Shown one piece after another: positions 1 to 8,885 of a stretch of DNA of 64,000 nt. Origin of the DNA: Autumnicola sp041679265 (GTDB lineage Bacteria > Bacteroidota > Bacteroidia > Flavobacteriales > Flavobacteriaceae); NCBI RefSeq assembly GCF_041679265.1, contig NZ_JBGFSM010000016.1:35581-99580 (forward strand), written 5' to 3'. A program made the position numbers and the translations under genes. The notes under the pieces are model-generated. The model saw only the letters and a list, made by a program, of their open reading frames with translations, was not told where the DNA came from and did not search any database. Positions within the stretch are counted from its first letter, which is position 1. Every line of letters begins with the position of its first letter.

Positions 1-1
1 T

Positions 2-757
2 ACTACAATAAACAGGGCAAGAATAGATGATGATGCTTGTGTAGAATGCGGCACCTGCTTCCGGGGAATGAGTACAGAAAACCTTAATCCCAAGATTGCG
101 AGAACAATCCGAATGGCCGCAAAAGCTTTACGCTTTCGTATGGAACCGGAGCCGGATGTATGTCCTACATCGGCAATAGAAATGAATGAATTGGAAATGC
201 CCCGGCTCATACGGCAAATTTTCTCTGATCCTGTGGTGGAGCATACCTCCACCGGCATAAAAGGACGGGGAACTGAAGAAGTTAAAACTAATGATGTGAG
301 GTTACGTGTTGATACCGATGAAGTTGGCTATACCATAGAATTTGGCAGACCGGGAGTGGGTGTAATGTTTTCAGACATTCAGATTATGACAAGGGAACTT
401 GCATTTCTAGGTGTAAAATTTGAAAAGAATAATCCAATAACTCATTTACTAGCGGATGAATCAATGGGAAATTTGCGCCCGGATATTCTAAATGAGAAAA
501 TTTTATCAGCTATCGTAGAAATTAAGACAGACATTAATATGGTAGAGAAAGTACTATCTACTGTTAAAATGGTGAATTTGGAAATCGATACAGTTACAGC
601 TATAGGGATTTCTACCCGATGTACTGATGAAGGTGATGATGTAAACTTGCGTCCACTACTTGAAAAACTAGGGTATTCAAATCATAGAGCAAAGACAAAT
701 ATGGGTCTTGGACGCAGGACCAACAAAATTATACTAACACAAACTGAAAAAAAATAA
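2..757 (+). CDS. 4Fe-4S ferredoxin-motif protein, 5' end outside the window
   Basis: The reading frame is open from base 2, well upstream of the first ATG (68), so this is the C-terminal part of a longer gene. Before that ATG the frame encodes DDDACVECGTC, and later DVCPTSAI. Together these give the Cys-x2-Cys-x2-Cys...Cys-Pro pattern of a [4Fe-4S] ferredoxin domain, although the gap to the last Cys is unusually long. The rest (VGVMFSDIQ, THLLADESMG, LRPDILNEKI) looks like a compact soluble domain with no membrane segment. I do not recognise the family with certainty. A faint resemblance to 6-hydroxynicotinate reductase-type Fe-S proteins is only a suspicion. The next gene starts 1 base after the stop, so the two are almost certainly co-transcribed and probably act together, perhaps as subunits of one redox enzyme. 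Confidence 0.6.
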   Translation, partial: TTINRARIDDDACVECGTCFRGMSTENLNPKIARTIRMAAKALRFRMEPEPDVCPTSAIEMNELEMPRLIRQIFSDPVVEHTSTGIKGRGTEEVKTNDVRLRVDTDEVGYTIEFGRPGVGVMFSDIQIMTRELAFLGVKFEKNNPITHLLADESMGNLRPDILNEKILSAIVEIKTDINMVEKVLSTVKMVNLEIDTVTAIGISTRCTDEGDDVNLRPLLEKLGYSNHRAKTNMGLGRRTNKIILTQTEKK

Positions 758-758
758 G

Positions 759-1433
759 ATGACCAATACTCTACACAGATACGGTACTGCCGAAAGTTTT
801 CGGGATGATTATATAATATTTGCCATTCCGTCAAAGGGGATAAATGATGAAGATTGTATCCCAAAACTTAAAGAATTTTTGAGAATTTGTGCCAGTCATA
901 GCCCTGTTAATATGGGTAATGGAAACCGTGGTAGCCTGGCACCTGAAAAAGGTTTAGATCCCACGGTGCACTGGAATCGCATTGCTATTAAAGATTGGGA
1001 ATCAGTTATTGAGGGAGTCATCAAACCGGGAACCGTCTCAGCTGTCTTTTCCACTAAAGAAGATGCCGAAGCTTGTATGAAAGAAATTGTTACGGCAGAT
1101 TTTGGATTCTCTGTTAATATGAGTACATCGGTAGAAAATGCCATCCAGGCAGCTGAAGCAAGCGGGATAAAACGGCATAGCGTTGAATATTCTCTGGGCT
1201 TTTATGATCCACATGATAATCTGCCGGATTCCCAGGTTTTAGCCCTCTCCACTATGTGTGGTCATGGCATGGTTTCTTTTAACATGGCTAAGAAAATGAT
1301 AGAAATGGTTCAGGAAGGAAGAAGATCTTCAGAAGATGCAGCAAATACTCTTCTTCGCTTCTGTCCATGTGGTATTTATAATTCCGATCGTGCTAAACGT
1401 ATTCTAGAACAGAGAAGGGGAAAAACCGAATAA
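759..1433 (+). CDS. Uncharacterised protein co-transcribed with the Fe-S protein
   Basis: A 224-residue soluble protein without signal peptide or membrane helix. It starts 1 base after the stop of the Fe-S gene, which implies an operon. Cysteines are grouped: C33 and C43 near the N-terminus, then a C-terminal cluster STMCGHGM plus RFCPCGIYN. That cluster (Cys-Gly-His-Gly and Cys-Pro-Cys-Gly) looks like a metal or Fe-S site. The C-terminus (MAKKMIEMVQEGRRSSEDAANTL) is helical and resembles a small ligand-binding or regulatory helix pair. I do not recognise the family and assign no reaction. With the upstream 4Fe-4S protein and the downstream RraA/aldolase-like protein it may belong to a catabolic pathway for a carboxylated compound; that is inference from context only. 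Confidence 0.55.
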   Translation: MTNTLHRYGTAESFRDDYIIFAIPSKGINDEDCIPKLKEFLRICASHSPVNMGNGNRGSLAPEKGLDPTVHWNRIAIKDWESVIEGVIKPGTVSAVFSTKEDAEACMKEIVTADFGFSVNMSTSVENAIQAAEASGIKRHSVEYSLGFYDPHDNLPDSQVLALSTMCGHGMVSFNMAKKMIEMVQEGRRSSEDAANTLLRFCPCGIYNSDRAKRILEQRRGKTE

Positions 1434-1611
1434 AAAACATTATAGAAGAAATCATCTGGTACTTTATAGGAACTTTTAATTTTTCACTTGTTATAGTGGT
1501 AAGTAATAATGCGAACAATTTTAGCTTTTAAAGTTCAGCTTAGAAGATTTAGTGTGAAGTTCTTTCGAACAATTTAATTTAAAATTTTTTATAATCAATT
1601 TAATTTAAAAC

Positions 1612-2520
1612 ATGAAGAAAATGAAAAGTTATGCTCTATTAATTATTGCAATTTTAGGATTTAATATGCCAACTACAATGGCTCAGGAAAATTCAAATAA
1701 GTCATTAAAGGTCCCCGATGTCTCAGATGAAGTTCTTTTAGAACTATATCGAGGTGCAAGAGTAAATGATGTCGTGGATGGATTGGTCACAGTAGGTTAT
1801 ATGGATGTTGGGCTTATGGATCAAAAAATTGCCCCTCTTTGGAGAGATGTTCAAACTATGGAGCATCGAATCTCAGGAATTGCAGTTACTGCAAGGTATG
1901 CTCCTACAAATCGACCTCGAAATGCAGGATCTGATTTAACGCAACCTGAAAATTATCAGGATTATAGAAAATGGAGGGGAATGTGGTATTCTACATTAGC
2001 TGGCGAATCCTTCAACGAGCACATAAAAGAAGGAACTGTTGTGGTTATTGATAACCAGGACGACAATGACGCAGGTTCCACAGGATCCAAAAATATTTTA
2101 GATTGGCAAGAAAGAGGTATGGTAGGTTTAGTTTCAGTTGGAGGGGTGCGGGACCTTGATGAAATCATTCTCCAAAGAAATCCTGTATACATGGACTATG
2201 ACAGGAGAGGGAGAGGCGAAAGAATAGGTAGAAATGAGCTTATGGATGTGCAAACTCCTGTTGTTGTTGGGGGAGTACTGGTGTATCCTGGTGATGTGGT
2301 AGTGGCTGATACAGATGGTGTGGTGGTTGTACCGAGAAGAGTTGCTGTAAGAGTTGGTCAAATCGCTTATCAAGAATTAATTGCAGATATTGAAGGAAGA
2401 AGAGAGCTTTATGAAAAGTTAGGGAGGGAAATTGATGAGACTGTAGCTAACCGACCTGCGCCAGAAGAATTTTTCAAAAGCCTTGGGCTTCCAGAAAATC
2501 CAAATAAAGAAAGCAAGTAA
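1612..2520 (+). CDS. Exported RraA-family (HMG aldolase-like) protein
   Basis: A 302-residue protein. An N-terminal signal peptide (MKKMKSYALL...TTMAQ, cleavage about residue 25) predicts export to the periplasm. The body has hallmarks of the RraA / 4-hydroxy-4-methyl-2-oxoglutarate aldolase fold: VVIDNQDDNDAGSTGS, then GLVSVGGVRDLDEI with the conserved Gly-Gly-x-Arg-Asp, then VQTPVVVGGVLVYPGDVVVADTDGV. In this family the Arg-Asp pair binds substrate and metal in retro-aldol or decarboxylase chemistry, while RraA itself inhibits RNase E. Export makes an RNase E role implausible here, so a catabolic lyase is more likely. The secreted form is unusual, since most relatives are cytosolic. A 178-base gap separates it from the upstream pair, and a strong terminator follows directly. 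Confidence 0.75.
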   Translation: MKKMKSYALLIIAILGFNMPTTMAQENSNKSLKVPDVSDEVLLELYRGARVNDVVDGLVTVGYMDVGLMDQKIAPLWRDVQTMEHRISGIAVTARYAPTNRPRNAGSDLTQPENYQDYRKWRGMWYSTLAGESFNEHIKEGTVVVIDNQDDNDAGSTGSKNILDWQERGMVGLVSVGGVRDLDEIILQRNPVYMDYDRRGRGERIGRNELMDVQTPVVVGGVLVYPGDVVVADTDGVVVVPRRVAVRVGQIAYQELIADIEGRRELYEKLGREIDETVANRPAPEEFFKSLGLPENPNKESK

Positions 2521-2550
2521 GAAAAATTTAGTTTTTTGTTAGTTAGTAAT

Positions 2551-2584
2551 GGAAGCTGGTTCTTGTGGGCCAGCTTCCTTTTTA
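2551..2584 (+). terminator. Rho-independent terminator of the RraA-like gene
   Basis: The perfect 9-bp inverted repeat GGAAGCTGG / CCAGCTTCC (2551-2559 and 2570-2578) encloses a 10-base loop and is followed by a T-run. It lies 30 bases after the RraA-like stop, the expected position for an intrinsic terminator. Confidence 0.85.
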
Positions 2585-2849
2585 ATATTGTTAATAAAAA
2601 AGCCTGTCCTGTCCTTGACAAATAAATACATGATTAATCATTTCTGAAAATTCGAGAATTTCAGAAGTAAAAGTGTACCTGAAATTATGAGCATAGGATG
2701 ATGACAATATCTTCCTGTTAGGCGACGGGCCTGGCCGATAAATTTCTACTCAGGAGTGATGAAAACTTTAAAAACCTGCTAAAGAACTAAATTTTTCATT
2801 GTTAATGGTTTACCGCTACATGACCAAACATCAGAGCTGGGAATCGTTC

Positions 2850-3212
2850 TTCCACAGCATCTGGTCCATGTCTCTTTTAATGCTTATGTTGGGCTTAGTA
2901 CCAAAGCCGTCAAAAATTCCCCCATCTTTTTGAAAAGAAACCATGGTGCTGATTTTTCCACGCAGACCTGAATTTGGTAACTCAGACCTCATACTATTGC
3001 CACTTGGGCCATCTGTTATTATCCCGGCGATATTATATTTTCAATCATTTAAATACAGCAACAAAAATCGATGCTGCACTAAAAGTTTTTTCATTGGTTA
3101 AAACATAAACAGGTTTGTTATAATAACAAGAAGGTTCAGCTAATTTTTTTCCATTAAACAATCCAAAGTAATATTTACTGTATTTCCCATCATTCAAATC
3201 ATACTTGGTTTA
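2850..3212 (-). pseudogene. Decayed C-terminal remnant of an S41-type peptidase
   Basis: On the minus strand, translation in shifting frames gives KPVYVLTNEKTFSAASIF, then after frame changes LPNSGLRGKISTMVSF and DGGIFDGFGTKPNISIKRD. The first segment matches the S41 (tail-specific/C-terminal processing) peptidase region around the nucleophile (PVYVLTN..T.SAA). The later ones match the family's C-terminal strand segment (LPNSG......DG...DG.G..P). At least two frameshifts and a stop are needed to join them and no start remains, so this is not a functional gene. Assignment rests on motif recall, not a search. Confidence 0.55.
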
Positions 3213-3282
3213 AAGGTATTCAAAAATTTCGCAGTGCTTTTTTGCTCGTTGTGATTCAATCCGATAAGGGCAATTTAATATC

Positions 3283-3600
3283 TAATAATAAGTATATCTT
3301 CTAACCTTGGCGATGTGCTTTGCCAACCGGATTACCTGATGGCTGTATCCATACTCATTGTCTACCATATGTACAGGATAATGTTCCTTCCATCTGCCGA
3401 GACAAGAGTGGCCTTACTGTCATAAATAGCCGGGGCTGAGGAGCCTATTACATCTGTTGAAACCAGTTCGTTATCAATTGAATTTTTTTATCTGCTCTAC
3501 AAAATCTCCTTCCAGTGCATATTTTTTTATAATCGCATTTATTTCTTATTAATTCTCTGGCAACCAATCTTCCGATTTGTCCGAAACATGCCATCCTCTA
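3283..3600 (-). pseudogene. Rearranged fragment of gap (copy of 13315-14365)
   Basis: Bases 3283-3547 match 13315-13580, the 3' end of the intact GAPDH gene, with scattered substitutions and small indels; both copies contain the shared runs AAGTATATCTTCTAACCTTGG and CCGGGGCTGAGGA. At 3548 the match jumps to sequence equivalent to 14317-14365 (ATTAATTCTCTGGCAACCAA), the NAD-binding region, so about 740 bases of the gene are missing between the two blocks. Both are on the same strand as the intact gene 10 kb away. Frameshifts make it non-coding. The internal deletion and orientation suggest a duplication that later decayed. Confidence 0.85.
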
Positions 3601-3730
3601 GGACACTTTTAGGAAATCTCCTTTTAATAAGATTAACCGGACACAACTAAATTCCTATTTAACCTAAGGTTAATGCTCACGAAAAGCCTTGGTAATAGTA
3701 TTTCCTTTCTTTTGTTTTTATCAATTGGAA

Positions 3731-4315
3731 ATGAAAACACCCTACTCTTCATTAGACGATTTACAGCTTCAGTGTCTTTTCGATAAAGGTAACGAGGAGG
3801 CATTTACTGTTTTGTTCGAAAGGTATTGGGAGCGTTTATACTGTTATGCTTTCAGGATTTATCAGGATGAAAAAATATGCGAGGATATAGTTCAGGAGGT
3901 TTTTATAAAATTCTGGAAGCGGCAGGATGAATCAAAAATTCTCAATCTGGAAGGCTACCTGTTCCGTAGTATAAAATATGGTTTAGCTAATCATTTTAGG
4001 AATCTTAAATTTGAAAAAGTCCATGAAGATGTGCTAAAGAATATGGGCGATCAGCAATCTCCGCTAAAACAAATGGAGTATCAGGAATTTGAAAATCATG
4101 CTTTAGGAGTTATAGAAGCACTCCCTCCGCGCTGTCGTAAAATATTTAAGCTCAGTCGTTTTGAAGATCTTTCTAATATTGAAATTTCGCAACGTCTGAA
4201 TATTTCTGTTAGGACCGTTGAAACTCATGTGTCCAATGCATTGAAATTCCTTAGGGAGAACCTCACCGATTCCCGTGTTTCCATTTGGCTTCTTCTATTG
4301 TTTGCAAAATGTTAA
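3731..4315 (+). CDS. ECF RNA polymerase sigma factor (FecI-like)
   Basis: A 194-residue sigma-70 family protein of the extracytoplasmic-function type. Region 2 (about residues 30-65) contains FERYWERLYCYA and the core-binding/-10 segment CEDIVQEVFIKFWK. Region 4 (about 125-185) contains IEALPPRCRKIFKLSR followed by the helix-turn-helix EISQRLNISVRTVETHVSNA. An upstream in-frame ATG at 3689 would add 14 residues (MVIVFPFFCFY...) unlike any sigma factor, so the ATG at 3731 is chosen. It is followed by a FecR-type anti-sigma gene and a SusC with an STN domain. This is the classic Bacteroidota trans-envelope relay in which substrate binding at the receptor frees the sigma factor to transcribe the receptor operon. 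Confidence 0.9.
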   Translation: MKTPYSSLDDLQLQCLFDKGNEEAFTVLFERYWERLYCYAFRIYQDEKICEDIVQEVFIKFWKRQDESKILNLEGYLFRSIKYGLANHFRNLKFEKVHEDVLKNMGDQQSPLKQMEYQEFENHALGVIEALPPRCRKIFKLSRFEDLSNIEISQRLNISVRTVETHVSNALKFLRENLTDSRVSIWLLLLFAKC

Positions 4316-4408
4316 GTAAGCCTCGTCTTCTTTACCAAAACTTTACCATCGGTTTTTAGCTTACGTGTTGCCGTCATAAATCGTGTCTTTCTATAAAAGA
4401 TCAAGATT

Positions 4409-5332
4409 TTGAGACCTGAACAAATAAAAATGCTGGCTCGTAAATATGCTGAAAATAAGGCGACTGCAGAGGAACGTGCCCAGTTACACCTATTTTTTGA
4501 TATGATGCAGAAAACTTCCAGTTACATGACTGTAAAAACGGGGGATATTAAAAAGAGAAAAATATTAAATAATATCAGCAATAATACTTCGGGCAGATTA
4601 ATATATAAGAAGGCCTGGAGTTATATAGCTGCTGCCAGTATCATTCTTCTAATTGTTTCGGTCGGCTTTTTTTCAGAAACTATTTTTTCTCCCGGTTATA
4701 TTGTACAAAAAACCGAAAGTGGAGAAAAAAAGGTGATCACTCTTAGCGATGGCAGTATTGTGACTCTGAATGGAAAAACTACTCTTACCTATCCGGAGGA
4801 ATTCGGCACCATGAGGAATGTTGAATTAGAAGGAGAAGCGTTTTTTAAAGTAAAACGAAATCCGGATAAGCCTTTCGTGGTCCATACCCAAGACCTAGAG
4901 ACAAAAGTTTTGGGAACTTCTTTCAATATCAATTCTTATTCAGAAGAAAAGGCACAGGTAAGTGTGAATACGGGGCGTGTTGAGGTGAGCGTTAAAGCAG
5001 ACGAAACCGCAAAAGTAGTTCTTCATCCCGATCAACAGGTGACGTATAAGAGCCACAGCCTTTTGATGAGCAAAAGTAACAGCGATATTTATTCAGCCTG
5101 GACACGGAATATAATTGTTTTTAATAATCAATCCCTGGAGGAAATAGCACGAATACTGGAGAACTGGTTTGCCGTAGAAATAGCTGTTGAACAGAATGAT
5201 GTGAGGGACTTAAAGATGACGGCAAAATTTCGTGATGAAAATCTTGAAAATATCTTTAAAAGTATTGAGCATTTGAAAGCTGTTAAGATAGATACTATAA
5301 CTCCAAAACATTTCCATATAAGAGCAAAATAA
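4409..5332 (+). CDS. FecR-family anti-sigma factor
   Basis: A 307-residue protein with an N-terminal cytoplasmic part (about 1-66), one membrane helix (about 68-90, YIAAASIILLIVSVGFF), a periplasmic FecR domain (GEKKVITLSDGSIVTLNG...LEGEAFFKV, about 105-200) and a C-terminal domain of the DUF4974 type (SLEEIARILENWF...) that contacts the receptor's STN domain. The start is TTG at 4409; an in-frame ATG at 4430 would remove seven residues and is also possible. It lies 93 bases after the sigma gene and 96 bases before SusC. It should hold the sigma factor inactive until the receptor signals. Confidence 0.9.
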   Translation: MRPEQIKMLARKYAENKATAEERAQLHLFFDMMQKTSSYMTVKTGDIKKRKILNNISNNTSGRLIYKKAWSYIAAASIILLIVSVGFFSETIFSPGYIVQKTESGEKKVITLSDGSIVTLNGKTTLTYPEEFGTMRNVELEGEAFFKVKRNPDKPFVVHTQDLETKVLGTSFNINSYSEEKAQVSVNTGRVEVSVKADETAKVVLHPDQQVTYKSHSLLMSKSNSDIYSAWTRNIIVFNNQSLEEIARILENWFAVEIAVEQNDVRDLKMTAKFRDENLENIFKSIEHLKAVKIDTITPKHFHIRAK

Positions 5333-5428
5333 ATAAGAACCTAAGCAAAGAACATAAACCCATCCCTGCGCCAACAGAAATGGGTCATTAAAGACTACAA
5401 ACCTCTTAAAATTTATAGCCAAACTGTA

Positions 5429-8400
5429 ATGAATACGAAAGTACAATTTTTAAAAAGAAAATCTATAGAGCGTATGTGCCTCCTGCTAGCCCTGCTATCA
5501 AGTTATACAGGAAGTATTTATGCTGAGACTACCAATCCCGATGATATTAAAATAAGCATCAGGGTCTCCGATAAAACATTTACCGAAATTTTTGATGAAA
5601 TAGAAAGCCTTAGCAAGTTTACCTTTGCTTATGATGAAGATGTTTCCCGTTCAAAAAAGCGGTTCAGTTTTCAGAAGGAGAATATAAGTATTACAGGACT
5701 GCTGGATTTTCTGCGGAAAAAATCCCGGTTTGACTTTAAGATCTTTAATAACACCATAACGGTAATTAAGAAGGAGACGCCCCAGCAAATTATTCGTGGA
5801 ACGGTAATAGACAACCAGGGGATGCCATTGCCAGGTGCAACGATTATTGAGACCGGCACTTCTAATGGTACCACTACCAATTTTGATGGTAACTTCAGTC
5901 TGCGAGTACCTTCGTTACCTGTTGAAATTGAGGTTTCTTTCATGGGTTTTCAAACGCGGAATTTGACGGTTTCTGCTGCTCAAAATATAGAGGTGGTGTT
6001 ACAGGAGAATACCAATGCTCTTAATGAAGTAGTTGTGACAGCGCTTGGAATAAAAAGGGAAGAAAAGCAACTTGGTTTCTCTCAGGCCACAGTAGAAGCT
6101 GAAAGCCTCTCCCAAACAGCACCAACGAACTGGTCTTCAGGTTTAAAAGGAAAGGTTGCGGGAATGAATGTTGTCTCTTCAGGTTCTGGGCCTATTAATT
6201 CGCAGCAAATTACACTGAGGGGAAACAGTTCTTTCGATCTTAACGGGAACTATGCTTTAATTGTTGTGGATGGGGTTCCCGTTAATACCGAAATGACAAC
6301 TTCAGGTTCCGGAAGCGCTTATATGGGAGAAGATTCTCCTATAGATTATGGCAACGGAATTTCCAATCTTAATTTTGATGATATTGAAAGTGTTTCGGTT
6401 CTTAAAGGCCCTGGTGCAGCAGCTTTGTATGGAAGCCGTGCTGCCAACGGGGTGTTGATGATCACCACAAAATCAGGACAAAAAAGCCAGGGGCTAGGAA
6501 TTACTATAAACTCTATAGCTTCTTTTGATGTGATCCAGAGATGGCCTGATTACCAGTATAAATATGGGCAGGGTAATAATTATACCAATGAAAACGGAGA
6601 GCTGTATTATTCCTACGGAAGCTCTGAAGATGGAGGGAACACGGGAGCTACCAGTAGCGCATGGGGACCAGAATTCAACGGCCAGTATTACTATCAATAT
6701 GATCCCGAGGTAGAAGGGCAATCGCTGGAAAGACAATTGTGGAGGCCTTATAAAGATAACCGCAAGGCTTTCTGACGTACGGGATTCACCACTCAAAATA
6801 ACATATCCATCCAGGGTGGAGGTGAAAATGGCTCTATGCGGGCATCGATTGGGCAGACTAAGAATGAGTGGATTATGCCCAATACCGGGTATGAGGCTAT
6901 CACCGCATCGATAAATTCACAATATGATATATCGGACAAAATAAGTCTTGGTGCGGTAGTGAAATACAATAATCGCTGGAGTGATAATCTTCCCAGCACC
7001 GGGTATAATAACGGTTCTATCGCGTATTTTATGATTTTTCAGAATCCCAACGTAGATTTGGACTGGTACAGGAATATCTGGCAGGAAGGCCAGGAGAACA
7101 TCCAGCAAATCCAGCCCTTCAGCTCCTATATCGATAATCCGTACCTGATTGCCTATGAATCTTTGAACACCTTAGACAGTCATCAGATTATTGGGAATAT
7201 CAATGCCAACATTAAACTTGCCCCGCATTTCAACCTGATGTTGCGTACTGCAATTAACACCTATAATCAGGAAAGGGAGCAAAAGAGGCCATACAGTATT
7301 AACCGGTACGCTGAAGGTTATTACCAGGCGCAGGATGTTTTTAAGCAGGAAATAAACAGTGATTTTCTTTTAAGCTATGAGAATCAGTTCAATGATTTTT
7401 CCCTTTCTGCCAGTGTTGGAGGCAACAACAGGACAGAAAAAAGGAGATTAAATAACGCTTCGGTTACCGGCCTGGTAGTTCCCGATGTTTATAAGCTTTC
7501 TAATGGAAAGAATGCGCCAACACTTTACACTTCAGACCAGAATAAGGAGGTAAACAGTTTGTACGGGTTGATTACCTGGTCTTACAAAGACCAGATTTTT
7601 CTGGATGTTACCGGAAGAAACGACTGGTCCAGCACCCTGCCCAAAGAAAATTGGTCATTCTTTTATCCTTCTGCAAATACCAGTTTAATATTGTCTGATA
7701 TCTTCAATTTTCAAGGGAACACGGTAAGTTACTTAAAATACCGATTCTCTTATGCTCAGGTTGGTAATGATACTGATCCCTACCAAACCAGGAAGTATTA
7801 TAGCCAGAATAGTTTTCCCAGTTCTGCTACTGTTCCTTCTACATTATATAACAGGGATTTTAAACCGGAAATTTCTACCAGTTATGAAACAGGAATTGAG
7901 GCAAGGCTGCTGAATAACCGTATTAATCTTGATGCTACAATATATCAGATATCAACTAAAAACCAAATTATTGCAGTGCCTCTCAACTGGAATACCGGTT
8001 ACAGCTCAGCGATTTTAAATGCAGGTGAAGTACGTAACCGGGGGATAGAACTCACCCTAAACGGAAATTTATTGGAGAGTTCAAATTTCAGCTGGAATAC
8101 CACATTAACCTGGTCCAAGAACTGGGGGAAGGTGTTTGATCTTCCCGATAATATAGAAAATCAATATATCATAGACCAGGGAGGGCAGGCTTCCCTCATA
8201 GCTAAAGTCGGGGAATCGCCTACTGCCATTTACGGGTATGGGTTTGTCCGGTCGCCCGATGGACAGATTGTTTACGACACTGGTGGCTTACCGGCTTATC
8301 CTGAATCAGGAGACATTCAATATATAGGTGATGCTTTGCCCGACTGGCGTGGAGGCCTTTACAATGAACTTTCTTTTGGGAATTTCGATTTTAACTTTAC

Positions 8401-8875
8401 TATAGATGGCCAGTACGGCGGAATTATCTATTCCCAAACCCACCATAAATTGACTCAACAGGGTAAACTTACTTCCACCTTTATGGGTAGGGAAGGTATG
8501 ACCATTGTTGGAGACGGTGTGGTGCTTAATGAAGACGGCACGTATTCTCCCAATACTACTGAAGTTGCCACACAGGAATGGTATAACCGCTATTATCGCA
8601 GGGCAAATGTAGAATCAAACTCTTTCGATGCTTCCTATTTAAAATTGAGGGAAGTAAGCTTAAGATATAATTTTCCGCAAAAATGGCTGGGGAATAGCGG
8701 AATCCAAAACCTGCAGCTTTCTGCTTTTGGGCGTAACCTTATTATGGTAACGGATTTCCCTATTTATGATCCCGAAACTGCCGCCCTAAATGGTAACCGA
8801 ATAATGCCGGGTGTGGAAATTGGGCAGATGCCTTCTCCTGCAACCTACGGCTTCAACTTAAAAATGAACTTATAA
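5429..8875 (+). pseudogene. SusC/RagA TonB-dependent receptor split by one in-frame TGA
   Basis: The frame runs 1148 codons and reads through perfectly except for a single TGA at 6773-6775 (codon 449), within ...NRKAF*RTGFTTQNN. Parts in order: signal sequence (1-33), STN signalling domain (about 43-115), CarboxypepD_reg-like domain (about 120-195: GTVIDNQGMPLPGATI), plug (LNEVVVTALG... IVVDGVP... GPGAAALYGSRAANGV), then the beta-barrel ending YGFNLKMNL, where a terminal aromatic/hydrophobic strand is expected. Relatives usually carry an aromatic residue at the stop position, so a Trp TGG to TGA change is the simplest explanation. Unless the stop is a sequencing error or is suppressed, no barrel is made and uptake by this locus is lost. 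The STN domain matches the upstream sigma/anti-sigma pair. Confidence 0.85.
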
Positions 8876-8885
8876 TTCAATAATT

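Noticed and set aside
6773..6775. TGA in SusC as a selenocysteine or recoding site
   Set aside because: SusC proteins do not use selenocysteine, no SECIS-like structure was evident, and relatives have an ordinary residue there. A point mutation or sequencing error is simpler.
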